The notes beneath the pieces are model-generated. The model saw only the letters and a program-made list of their open reading frames with translations, was not told the origin of the DNA and did no database searches. A program made the translations under genes and the position numbers. From Drosophila pseudoobscura (lineage: Eukaryota > Arthropoda > Insecta > Diptera > Drosophilidae), in contig NC_046683.1 in NCBI RefSeq assembly GCF_009870125.1, positions 61,519,869-61,583,868 on the forward strand: a stretch of DNA of 64,000 bases, written 5' to 3'. Shown piece by piece: positions 10,469 through 21,600 of this stretch (positions within the stretch are counted from its first letter, which is position 1; each line of letters begins with the position of its first letter).

Positions 10469-13400
10469 CGCATGTGTGGCAGCGACAGCAAAAAGCAAAG
10501 AAATGGCCGTTAAAGTTGCCAGGCAAAGGCAAATGGCAAAATGTCAGAGGCGTAGTCCCCCAGATATCGCCTCGATATGTTCCAGGAGAAGCAGAGGAGC
10601 AGCCCCCCTCCCCCCCTTTGGGGAGATCTACGTGAGCTGTTGCCTTGGCACGTTTTTTTCGGTTTTTTTCACTCCCTGTTTTATTTTATTCTTCAGTGTT
10701 CAGTGTTTTTTTGTGTCTTTTTCGTTTTTGGCGTGGCCGACGACGCCCGTTTGCCATCATAAAAGAAGTCAATTGAATTTAAATTTAAAGTACATAATGG
10801 CCAAGTGAAGGAGATGAGAGGAGGGGGCAAAGAGAGGGGGCGGCGGGGCCAGAGAGTGGTGAAGGCAACGCTGCCGCCTTTCGAATTTCACAAAGTCATC
10901 CGAGTGGTTTTTGCTGTGGGGGCCTCCAACTCTTTTGTTGTTTGTGTGGGATTGAAGTCTATATATATATATATGTACAAACATATATCTGGTATATATG
11001 TATGTACGTATGTTTAAGTGATATGTATGTATATGTATATGAGTATATTTCATGTACAAGGCCCAGGCACGCAAGGCTTTGAGTCTTTATACCGAGATAC
11101 GAGTATATCCCATGTGTAGTTGTGTCCGTTGCTCTTTTGATTTAAACGTGCTTAAATTTAAAGATCAAATTGCCTTCGTTTCGTCTGGGCTTTTTTGGGA
11201 CGCTTTTTTGCAGTTGGCTTGTAGGACCAGGAATTTTGAATTGTAGGCAAGAAAAAAAGGCAATAATCAAGCAAAAAGTCGTACAGATACGAATGTAAGC
11301 CACTCTCCTTCCATTCGAGGTGAGTCAGACATTGAAATGTCACTTTTTGTTTGCGGATATGGCTAGTAATTTGTGTTTAGAAAGCCAACATTGAGTGCCT
11401 CCACAGCCTCTGACTCTGACACATATTGTACATAGTATATATCTTTTCACATTTCGCCCACCGTTCGCTCGGATTCGAATTTCGTTGGAAAATATGATTA
11501 AGTGATTAGGCGGAGAGGAAGCGCGGGCAATCGAAAGACTTAGGCAACGAACCTCGTCTCTAACCTATTGACAGTCGCTCGCCCGCTCTTTCCCTTTCGA
11601 GCCACCTCTCACTTGCATTGAGGTTGGGTTTTCTTCTTCTTTCTATTTCTGCCTACAAATTTGCATTGTTTGCCAACGTTTCGACCCCCCGACCGCCCGA
11701 TTCCCCGATTCCCCGTTGCCCCTTCCACCGCCCGATTTGTCTGTCTGCCCGCCAAGCAAACGTGAGATGAGTCGAGGTTTACTTATGTGTATACTCGTAG
11801 GTATCTCCGTTGCCGGCTCGCATTGCCTGGGAACAACGTGCAGAGAAAATATTTGACTCTTTATGCCTATATACAGATATGGATATATTCAAATATGTCA
11901 AAAGTCTTGTGTTTGCCTTTCAGTGTGGCGGCAATTGTGGGAAAGTGTGAGGTTCTGGGCGTATCTCTCTCTGACAGCTTATTGATGAAGTTGGATGATC
12001 TTGAGCTGACCAAAAGGATTGATGAATTGGGGTTGGGTAAATCTATATAAAACGCGTATAAACTGTAGGGTTTTTCCTCTCCCCAAGTAAAGTTTGGCAT
12101 ATGCATATATCCCTTATACAATCCATAATGAATGAACCGAATTTACATTAAAATATACCCTTAGCAACTGAATGGAAGTTCAAATCGATAATGCTATTGT
12201 TGAATCAAGTTCCTTAAGAGCTTAAAGCCATGTTAAATGTGTTACCATGGTCCATTCTCTTTGAGCTCTATCTGTCTATCTATCTATCGGTTTCCAGATC
12301 ATTTCACAATTCAAAGACCTGCCAGAGCCATTGTCCGCGAGAGTTCCAAATGGCCGGGGTAATAAGCATATGCCAGCGGAAACCAGTTATCCTAACTAGC
12401 CAAGCCCCTGGGGAGACAATAATTTACCCCCCGTCTAAGCCAATACGCATAGCCAATGGACCTGGCTTGGACCATATTGCCCCGCTCTTGGGCTCTATTC
12501 TATTGGCTTTATTGAGCCACAGCCAGAACTAATAAAAACTCATTAAACCAAACATGTTTTGGCTCAAACAAAGGCTTTTGCCTATTCCCATTTTGAATAA
12601 TCTCCTCCACAGATGCAGATACAGAACAGATATGCTATGGGGAGTATACATACATATAAGCGAAGGTGGAGAAGTAGAAAAAAACCCAAAAAAGTCAATA
12701 ATCTGATGGCGGGGATGGTGGAGAAGAAACAGAACCAGAATGAGAACGAGAACGAAGCGTCGTTCAATTAAAAACAAAAATCAAATTAATGAAATGAAAA
12801 TAAAAATAAATTAAGCAGCGTCGAGAGCAGAGCCGGAGCCAGAGACAGAAACAGAGCCCCCAAAGAAAGCCACCAAACCGACAGTCAACCGAAAAGAGAG
12901 AATAAAATGATAACTTTTCAGTTCGAGGCGAAACTGTACCCCCCTGTTCGGCACCGGCATCGGCATTGGCATCGGCGGATGGTGGCTGGTGGCTGGTGAA
13001 TCGTGGATGGTGCTGTTGCTGCTGGATGGATGGCCATGATGATGCTGCGTGGAAGAGACGGGCAAAAGCGTACGGGCTCGGAGCAGAACAGAACAGCAAA
13101 GCACAGAACAGAACAGAACAGAACACAAAAGGTGGATCGGCGGGGCCCCGGCCCGAAGTTCAACCGGCAAATGGCCAAGATCGATACAATTTTTTTGTTT
13201 CGTTGCTGTCGGGTTTTGGGCATTAAAAAGTCAGAGAACAGTAACAATGCCGAGTCACAGACAGACACAGGCACAGACACAGATGCAGATACACAGCTTC
13301 AGAGATACTACACAGATACTGATGCAGAGATACCCATACCCCCTCCCCCTCCCCCCAGGGAGAGTGGCAGCAGAGGCAGAGACAAAGTTACCTTTTGGTT

Positions 13401-14739
13401 TGTGTCAAGGGGGAGACAAAAGGCACTGGAATGAGAACAAGATCATTGCATTTTTGCTTGCTGGCTGGCTGCTGCTTTGGAGCCAGTTTCGCCCCAGCCT
13501 CAGCCCCAGCCCCAGCCTCAGCTTGGTAACAAGTTTGACTGAAAAATTCTAAAAATAATGCCGGCCGGTTTGTCGTTTAAAAAAAAAAATCAAAAAAGAA
13601 AAAGGAACAGAAAAAACGAAAAGAAAGAGTGGGCCCAACATGCATACACAGATCAGCTCTATAGATGTTGTACTTCTCGTTGCTGTTTGTGTGTGACGAA
13701 AGAAAAAATAACCAAAATGAGTAACATTTCAAAGGAACGGACAAAGGATGCAAGAGTCCCAGAGAGTCAGAGCCAAGAGCCAAGTGGCAAGTCACTCGTT
13801 TCAGCTTACAGGCAGCTGCAATCCGTCCAGGGCTGGGATATTGCCACAGAAATCACAGGTGAATTCGTAAGCAGTGATTTTGCTTCCTGTAAGCGCTCTT
13901 GGTAAAAAAGTGATACATATGTACTTCCTATAACCTCCATCTATAAAATCATATCACTCATACCCATAGAAATGTTTCATTATTTTACTCCTATCGATAT
14001 ACATAGATTTCTTTTGGATCGAACTCTGATATTAAACGATCTTTGTTAGTATGATGGAGAAAGTATCATATTCCCATAGGAATTGCTCTTTGTTTGACTA
14101 TCTTTCCATATAAATGTTGGCTTAAGTATATATTTTTAATTACAGCTATATCCGATGCATTGTTCAGATATATGAGAGGCTATGATTTCCCAGTGATTTT
14201 CCACATCTTAGACCTTCAGAAGCAAACTCAGCACCAATCTCGAACCCCATACGGACCGGCCCGGGTACCGTACCGTCCCGTCCCTGGGCCTTGATGATCA
14301 TGACGCTGCCAAATGTGCCTGGATGGAGGAAGGTGGTGCCCTTGCCTGTGCCCAGTGCCCAGCATGGGGGTAGCGTGTCGTTGGAGTAGTTGGCGTACCC
14401 GTACCCCATCTCTTAACGTTTGTTTGCAACAAGTAACGCGCATCTGTATCTGTCGCTGCCGCTGTCGCTGTCTCTGTCGGTCTGGTGTATCCGTGTATCT
14501 GCGGCACTGTGTTTGCTCTGGCAAAGAGTTGCTTGCTTTTACCTGCCCGGTTGTGCGGCTCTGGTGGTGGCTGTAGCTCTGGCTGCGGCTGCGGCTACCT
14601 GCGCACAGGTAGGCGTATGCATGTATGTATCTGTATCTACTAGTATATCCTTTGCTTCGCCTCCGCCATGGATGCAGCAGCAGCCAAGCGGTCAACAGAG
14701 GCAGCGCAGCATCAGCAGCAAACCTTCATTATTGTATGT

Positions 14740-14776
14740 ATGTTCCCTATGCTCGTATGTATTACATAGGGAACAT
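14740..14776. repeat. Perfect 12-bp hairpin, 13-nt loop
   Basis: ATGTTCCCTATG at 14740-14751 is exactly complementary to CATAGGGAACAT at 14765-14776. The stem is shorter than a microRNA precursor and pairing does not clearly continue outward. It could be a structured RNA, a palindromic binding site or the trace of a small mobile element. Confidence 0.7.
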
Positions 14777-14854
14777 TTTATATAAGGGCCAACAGATTGT
14801 GATTGTGTCGCTTGGTATGACTTGGCAACTTGCTCTCGGACCGGCCATGGACAT

Positions 14855-14910
14855 GGGTTGGGGTTCGGGCTGGGGCTGGGGCTGGGGTTGGCGTAGGGGT
14901 AGGGGTACTT
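14855..14910 (+). repeat. G-rich GGGGCT-type tract, possible quadruplex
   Basis: Repeated runs of three to four G at short spacing (GGGGTTCGGGCT, GGGGCT twice, then GGGGTT and GTAGGGGTAGGGGT). This satisfies the usual four-run rule for a potential G-quadruplex on the plus strand. Confidence 0.7.
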
Positions 14911-15881
14911 GGTCTTGGTCATGGGGCAGCTAGGCGTCTGGGCTCTTCTGCCTTTTGCTTAATGGTTTTAGGAAATCGAAAATTAAATAATTTATCTCGA
15001 TTTTATGACGTTACAAGCAGGTTTTTCTCCCTACTCTCCCCTCCTCCCCCAATTCCTTCAAGCTCCCCTTTGAGCACGCGATAAATCTCCAGCTTACAAT
15101 CAAAAGAAATAGAGAGAACACAAGACGCACAATAAGATGCTTTTAAGTCGCATGTAATTTGAATGGACGCGGCCGCGATTCTAATGCCATAAAGAGATGC
15201 TTGCCCAGAACCACTACCAAATTCTGAGCATGAAACCAGAAGCAGTACCTCAGACCTATCCCCAGACTGAGTCAAAGCCCACGCTCTAATCAAAACACCC
15301 AAATTGAATCAGTCGTAGAGAGGGGGCTATTTTTAAAAGCGTCGACTCAACTCATTCGTTATATTTCTCCTCTTTTTTTCTTTTTATTTGGCTGGTCATC
15401 GCTCTCAAGTGGTTCGCGTCGAGTCGAGATTGATTCGAGAAAGGCGCAGAGAAAGTGGTAAAGAGGCTGCAGCTAGTACCTGGAGCTGGATGGACTTGAG
15501 CCAAGTGGTTTTGTCATTGTGCTGCTGCTGCTGCTGGTCAAATGGGGGCCAAGGAGTGATGGCCAATGGACCGTCGGTCGGTCGCATGTGCTCGCATCGT
15601 TAGCGATTGATGGAAAAGTTTTCGTATTAATCTGCGGATGGCAGATGGTACAGTTTTATAATGGAAGATACTTGTAAGCAGATAGTTTTGTGGTCAGTTA
15701 ATGTCGTTTTCAGGGACCACAAATGAAGGTAATGGTAGATAGCACAACCAGGCTTAAATCTACATCAAATCGCAGTCGTTAAGACCTCTCTGGGACTCCG
15801 ATTGGGACTACACATTTTCCTTCTCTTCCGACACAAACCTTGATTAAATTCCAGTTGATCGTATTTCTTGTCAATTCTACA

Positions 15882-15887
15882 TTTATT
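15882..15887 (-). terminator. Poly(A) signal of the NOL11-like gene
   Basis: AATAAA on the minus strand, 60 nt beyond the TAG stop at 15947-15949. Confidence 0.7.
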
Positions 15888-15946
15888 TAGCTTATGCACT
15901 AAGAAACAACGTTAGGAAAGAACCATGATGCATCTCTGCCTGCGTC

Positions 15947-18148
15947 CTAGTATAAGACAACCTCCTCGACGCCGTACCAGGCAGTGGAATACATGGACTG
16001 CGTCTCGCGCCTCTCCACAATCTTTGTGAGGAGCGGTAGAAGCGCCGCCATATCGCATAAGCTGTCCCGATAGAAGGAGAGGAGATCCGACCATTTGGTT
16101 AGGATATCCAGCACCTGTTCATCTTTTGAGATGGTCAGAACGGTAAAGTGGGATGTGAGGAGTGAGCCAAACCATTGCAAGGCTTGGGATTCTGTTTGGA
16201 CCAGCGAGGTCTCTCGATTGGGTCGCTCCTCTAGTTGGGCGGTGGGCTCACTGGCCAGAAGATAAAGGTGATTCAGCAGATGCTGGACATGTGTGATCTG
16301 CAGACGCTCCTGCAGATGCGGCTCAATGGCGCTCGGGTCGAAGTTGCAGGCCAGCACTGCATTCAGGAGCTGGTCATTGCTGGTCTGATTTGTTTCCATG
16401 GGCTCTCCCTTCGAGTGGCCATTGATCCTAGTGGGATTTGGTGTGTTATCCAGGGCGTAGCGTAAGGACCAGACCAGCATTTTCTCCGATATATTACTGT
16501 AACGTCTCAGGCACATTAGGACATGCTCTGTATTGTTGGTCTTGATGAACAAGGTCAACATCTTCTCTATAATCTCCTCCTCGCCGGCTCCGCTCCGCTC
16601 CAGCTGCCGCACCAAGGCCTGCACCGCCGTGTTCTTTGGCCCCTTATCGAAATAGTTTGTCATCAAGGTAACGCTCACACCGTCCAGACCATTTTCGCAG
16701 TTCAATAGCTCGCCATGGACATGCTGCTTGATGAGCTCGCTCATCTCCTGCTCGAACAACTGCGGAGGATCGTAGGCCACGTGTCTGCCATCAGCTAGCG
16801 ACATTTCCACTGGAGGCATCTGCTTAAGATGGGCCTTTATCTTACCATAGCTTGGTTGGTGCTTCTTGTTTCCAGAAAACTTGATGACCGATTCTAGAGC
16901 GTCTTCCTCGTTGATGTGGTCCAGTTCAATTGTGTGCAATTGCGTCTCGTTTGACTGGGAGCCCAGCATGTCCACGAGTATTTCACTGCTCATGCGGTAC
17001 CGAACGGCAGCTATGTTTTGGCCCATGGCCAGGAGGATGTGCTCATCGCGTGCCCACAAGCGGGAGAAGTCCAGATACATCTTGAAGTACTGCTTGGCAT
17101 TGACCACCTTGAACTGGGTGTTGTAGACCAGGAGCGAGGCACCCTCCTGGCCATAGTTGGCGCCATAGATGGCCGCAAAGTTGCGCGAGACGCCGTGCAC
17201 CGACAGCTTCTTTTCTACGTTCAGATCAGCCAGCACGGACACGTATTGACCGGGGGATCTTTCTGAAGTGCGTTCGGCGAGATTTAGCATGAAGATGCGC
17301 TTGTCGGACCCTGGGAATGTTCGGCTTAAAACAGATTCTTAAATGTATAATGTACTACTCACAAATGGTCAGCATTTGCGGAGCAGTATCGCCTTCAACA
17401 ACTGCATAGCCGCTAAGGCTCACCGCCTCCCTTTCAATGGTGTATTCCCGCCTGTTGGAGGTGGCCAGTGAAATGCGGATGAGTTGAAGTACGCCCGTGG
17501 CTTTGGTTTCTTCGAAATATGTGAGCACCTGTTGGCCCTGCGGCATTGTGTACACAGTGGGCTTGCTCACGGCCTTACTGGCAGCCAGGGCCAGCTGCTC
17601 GGCCGTATCCTCTTTCTGATCCTTGCGCGAAGCCAGGGCCTGGGAGAGGGTTTGGCAGACACCATCGCTATAGAGGACCAGGGCCTCTTGCTCTGTTTCC
17701 ACCAAATGGGAAATGCTTTTTTGGAACTGTAAGCGTATAAAATGTGTTGTATATACATATGATTGGATGGACTTGTTCCCAAATACCTTTAGCTTCTTGC
17801 ACTTGGAGACGTCGGCAGTGTCCACATCCCAAAGGCGGATCGAATGATTTCCAAAAACTCCAACATAGTGCTGGCTGCTAGCATCGTATATCACTTTAGC
17901 CGACAGTTTCTCCGGCAATGACCAGCTCAACAACTGCTTTTGTGTGCTTATCTGCAAGGATAACCATGTCAATTCCATTGAATGGTTTGGTTTGAATTTT
18001 GATTATCGAAACTTACGTTTAGGACTACCACCACATTGCGTGCCAGGGTGGTTACCACGTTGCCCTTTTCTCTATCTGCGGCCAGGCCCAGGAACTCCTT
18101 GGGGTCCGGTATGGGGAAGAGATTATAATAGGATAGAAATTTGGACAT
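15947..18148 (-). CDS. NOL11-like nucleolar protein (SSU processome)
   Basis: Four exons rebuilt from splice sites: 18017-18148, 17787-17951, 17363-17726 and 15947-17310, giving 674 residues. All junctions are GT/AG and keep frame; the start MSKFLSYYNL is preferred over an upstream in-frame Met. The N-terminal third reads like a beta-propeller protein: ISTQKQLLSWSLPEKL, then YVGVFGNHSIRLWDVD, resembling the LGSW...VVHDNKVLRIW region of human NOL11. The remaining two thirds are helical, without obvious motifs. NOL11 works in the t-UTP part of the small-subunit processome and supports rDNA transcription and early pre-rRNA cleavage in the nucleolus. Length is close to human NOL11 (about 720). 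The gene is head-to-head with Listerin, with an E-box (CACGTG, 18174-18179) just upstream of its start, in keeping with Myc control of ribosome genes. Another WD-type UTP protein is possible. Confidence 0.65.
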
Positions 18149-18659
18149 ACTTAAAAATTGAAAACAACTGCAACACGTGCGGCTAAATAGAAGAAGAACT
18201 ATCGGCGGCACAGCTGATCGCGCAACAGTGCTGTGAAATCAGCCGTTTTCCCGCCAAATATGAGACAAGAGGGCTGCAGAAAATAAAAAATTTTTATATT
18301 TCATTAACATGTGAAATTGCTTTCTGGATAATATGAATAGGTTTGTTTTGTGTTTGGCCTTTTTAAGTCTAAATATAAAAACTTTTGAATTAGATTCTTA
18401 CCATTCCAGAGTACGAATTTATCGGCTCTCTGCTGCTGCACTGCGTCCAAATCGGCTGAAAACCTAAACTGAGCAGTATATTGCTCTCGCTCACACTGTA
18501 TGCTGCTCCCATGAGGTTTTTATATCAGGCTTTACTGATTTACCGCCAAACGAGCATAATTTATCGGCCAAAAGATTTGTGCAGCACTGGCGTGCCACGT
18601 GTTATCGAACGTAAACATAACAAAGCTATTTTCACAACACTGTTCTAATAAATTTTGCA
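18149..18659. promoter_or_regulatory. Bidirectional promoter, NOL11-like / Listerin
   Basis: 511 bp separate the two divergent start codons. It holds two perfect CACGTG E-boxes, at 18174-18179 and 18596-18601, each close to one gene start, and an E2F-like TTTTCCCGCC at 18246-18255. No TATA box is evident, as usual for housekeeping promoters. Confidence 0.6.
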
Positions 18660-21600
18660 ATGGGTGGAAAGACCAAACAAGCGCCGCGCACCAAAAACAA
18701 TGCCAAAGTAAGACGCAGTATTAATATATAATATCAAAAATATAACATGCCTCACCTCCCCGACGATAGCCGTCGAGCAGCAGTCGGACGGCCGAGCTGC
18801 TTGGCAGCAACACACCCATATTCGTGGGTTTCTCGGCGCAGGCTGATGGCGGAGGTCTGGTGCCCTTCGCTCCGGGCTTCGCCAATGCAGAGCAAATGCC
18901 AGATAGCTTCGATGCCAATATAAGCCCACAGACCCAAATTATATTACGTAAACTGTCCAAAAAGGATCCCATGACCAAGAAGAAGGCTTTGCAGGAGATT
19001 CAGGAATTCATTGAGGTGTCGGACCTCGACACCCTAAAGAACATTCTGCCGCTGTGGCCGAAATACTACCACAATCTGGCCAGCGACCCGGAGCACAATG
19101 TGCGGGAGCTCTGCCAGACGGTGCTGCAGCTGCTCATGTCAAAGTGCAAGCGAGCCATGGCTCCGTATCTGAAGCTGTTGGTGCCCGTGTGGGTGGCCAG
19201 TCGATTTGACACCTATGCCCCGGCGGCCAGCATTGCCAGCCAATCATTCCGCGACACCTTTGCCGGCAACGCCAATCGCACCAAGGAGGTGTGCCTGCAT
19301 TGTCAAACGGAGATCCTGGAGTATGCCACACGCAACCTAACCTTCCACACGCCAGCCACTCTATCGCTGGGGAAGAACCTTACCCCCGAGGAGGCCGAAC
19401 AAAAGTACCAGCGCGTTATGATCTGCAGCCTGAAACTTCTCTCCTTCTTTATGGAGCAAACTTCACTCACAGAGGATCTCAGCCAAGTAAAGGAGGGTTT
19501 CGCCTCTCTGGTGGCTCATCAGAAGTTCTGGAGCTATGCCAAGCACAAGGTTCCCCCTATCAAGTATGTAAATCATTTTTATGTTAATTGTAAGTCATTA
19601 AAAACCATTAAAAATCCTCTAGAGCGGCCTGGTTTGAATGCATCTATCATGTGCTGCAGTCGGTGGCCCTTTTGGACGTGATTACTCCTCAAAAAACGCA
19701 AGTGATTACACTGAGCTTTCAGTTTATAGACGAAGCCGATCCAATTGTGGCTCCCCACATCTGGGGATGCGTTTTGCTGCTGCAAAGCAACTATGAAGAT
19801 TGGTAAGATAGTACCTTTCAATCGATTCCAACAGAGTCTAATCCGTTTCGACTGCTCTTCAGGTATGTGCCGCTGAACATTCGCAAGGCTCTGCTGCCCA
19901 AGCTGTCGTCTCTGCTGCGCAATGCCTTCAATCGCAACGCCCAGGCCATCTGCCCGAATCTGCTACCCTTTCTGTCCAAGATTACACCAGGCAGTCTGCA
20001 GGATGTGGATATCTACGAGTTTTATCAGCGCTTCTTCGACGACATGAAGCTGGCCATCACAGAGAAGTTTGATCCACCGCTGTCCAAATCTGATTGCACT
20101 GTTATCCATAATTCGTACTTCGAGTGCCTGCGCTTCCTGCTTCAGCAGATCAACAACAACAAAGAGCGGGATGCGAAGGTGGACGAATTCGTGTGTGGGC
20201 TGCTTCAAAGAAATCTGCTTGAGCCCATTGGATGGCTGCTGAAGAGCGAGAGTGCGCATGTGAAGAACTTTTTCCAGCATAGCTCTGCCCTGGTCGCCTT
20301 CTGGGATCGCCAGATCCACAACGGCCTGGACTATGGTGCTTTGTATGCCAAATTGCTGAACCAGTTTTGGACACGCATCTTTGAGCTGGTCACCCAAGAC
20401 TTGGCTGCCGAGCAGGTAGAGGAGCAGCTGCTTTCCCATGTCTTGCTTCTGGTGCAGGACCTGCATATGGCCAATCCCAGCCTGGAGTCGCCGAGCGTCA
20501 AGTTTGCGATAGAGGATGGTGAAACGATTCCAAAGGAGTCGCCATCCTCGCCAGTTAAAAGAGCCCAAGAGTCGGCGGCGTTCATACAGAAAGAGCTCAA
20601 GCAATTGGTTGTGAAGCTAGTGAGGATATGCCTGGACAAGGCCAGTGCCGTCGGTGACTCCTCCTCGCGTTACGTCGAACAAGTTCGCACCCTCACCAAA
20701 ATGTTCTCCGATGCCCAGTTCTACAAGAGCCTCACAGACTTGACCGAACTAAGCGAGACTTTGGATAAATTTGTGGCCCTGCTGGGACACTTAAACGACG
20801 AGGCCAGCGAGTCTGTGGTGGAGATCGTGTTCGAGATTCTGCCACTGCTGTCGGCGGAACAGCGCTTTGAGTACATTGAAAAGACTCTCTTGAAGGTGGG
20901 AAGCAACAACGATGCAAATTGACAAGTTAATTAACAATTAAATGTACTTCCATCTGTACTTCTAGCTTCCACAACATCGCGTGCAGAACCTGCTACTCCA
21001 TCGCCTGCTCTCATATCCGCTGTGCACGGAACCTGCTGTGCGGCAAATGCTCAGCAGTCCGGAAACGTGTGCTGTCATTGCACGCATCGCAGAAGAAGTT
21101 GTCGTGGACAACAATCGGGAGAAGCTTAATTTGCTACACAAATGTTTCTTCCAAACGGACTCGGGCGATATTCTCATTAATGCTGCGACTGTGGATAAAA
21201 TACTGCTGGCCATGTGCGGGCCACTGGAGCAGCCGTTGACCAATGATATGGTGGAAGTGTGCGGCAGCTTTATTGCTCAGATTATGCCAGTGATTTGTGG
21301 CAATGACAACTCCTCGCTAGATGTGCGTCAGCAGATCTTCCTGAAGCTGTACAAGTTCAGCTTGGAGCATCGTCCGGAAGATTATCTATCGGAAGACACG
21401 CTGTGGGAGATTACCACTTGCTGGCAGGATGCTCTGTCCAGCAAGGATATTCAGATCGACGACGGCATGCTGAAAAGTTGTGCAAAAATCGTTGAAGATC
21501 TGGCCAACGCCAGCGAACTGAAGGCCGACAACCTGGACAGCATGGCTGAGGCAATGGCCAAGTTTGTGATCTGCTCTACCGAGAATATAGAGGATGAAGA

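Larger units (their letters stand above)
3761..15880. other. 12-kb intergenic region without a recognised gene
   Basis: I find no reading frame here with protein-like composition, splice sites and a believable start. The longest open frames (10149-10808, 8462-8878) are made of simple repeats. Visible content: GTCTAC repeats near 4100-4125, CGAGTA repeats near 4325-4375, a CGGAC pentamer run at 6001-6022, a GA run near 7628-7642, pentamer repeats near 8280-8310, TG runs near 9003-9025, a CTG run at 10436-10468, a GGGGCT-type tract at 14855-14910, and inverted repeats near 9183-9296 and 14740-14776. Much could be enhancer DNA for Shal or a neighbour, which cannot be read from sequence alone. 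Confidence 0.6.

Noticed and set aside
10149-10808. 219-codon plus-strand open frame
   Set aside because: Its body is a CTG repeat read as Cys, with Lys/Gln-rich and Phe-rich simple sequence; no splice sites or recognisable motif.
19963-20604. 213-codon minus-strand frame within Listerin
   Set aside because: Antisense to the 1033-nt Listerin exon 4.
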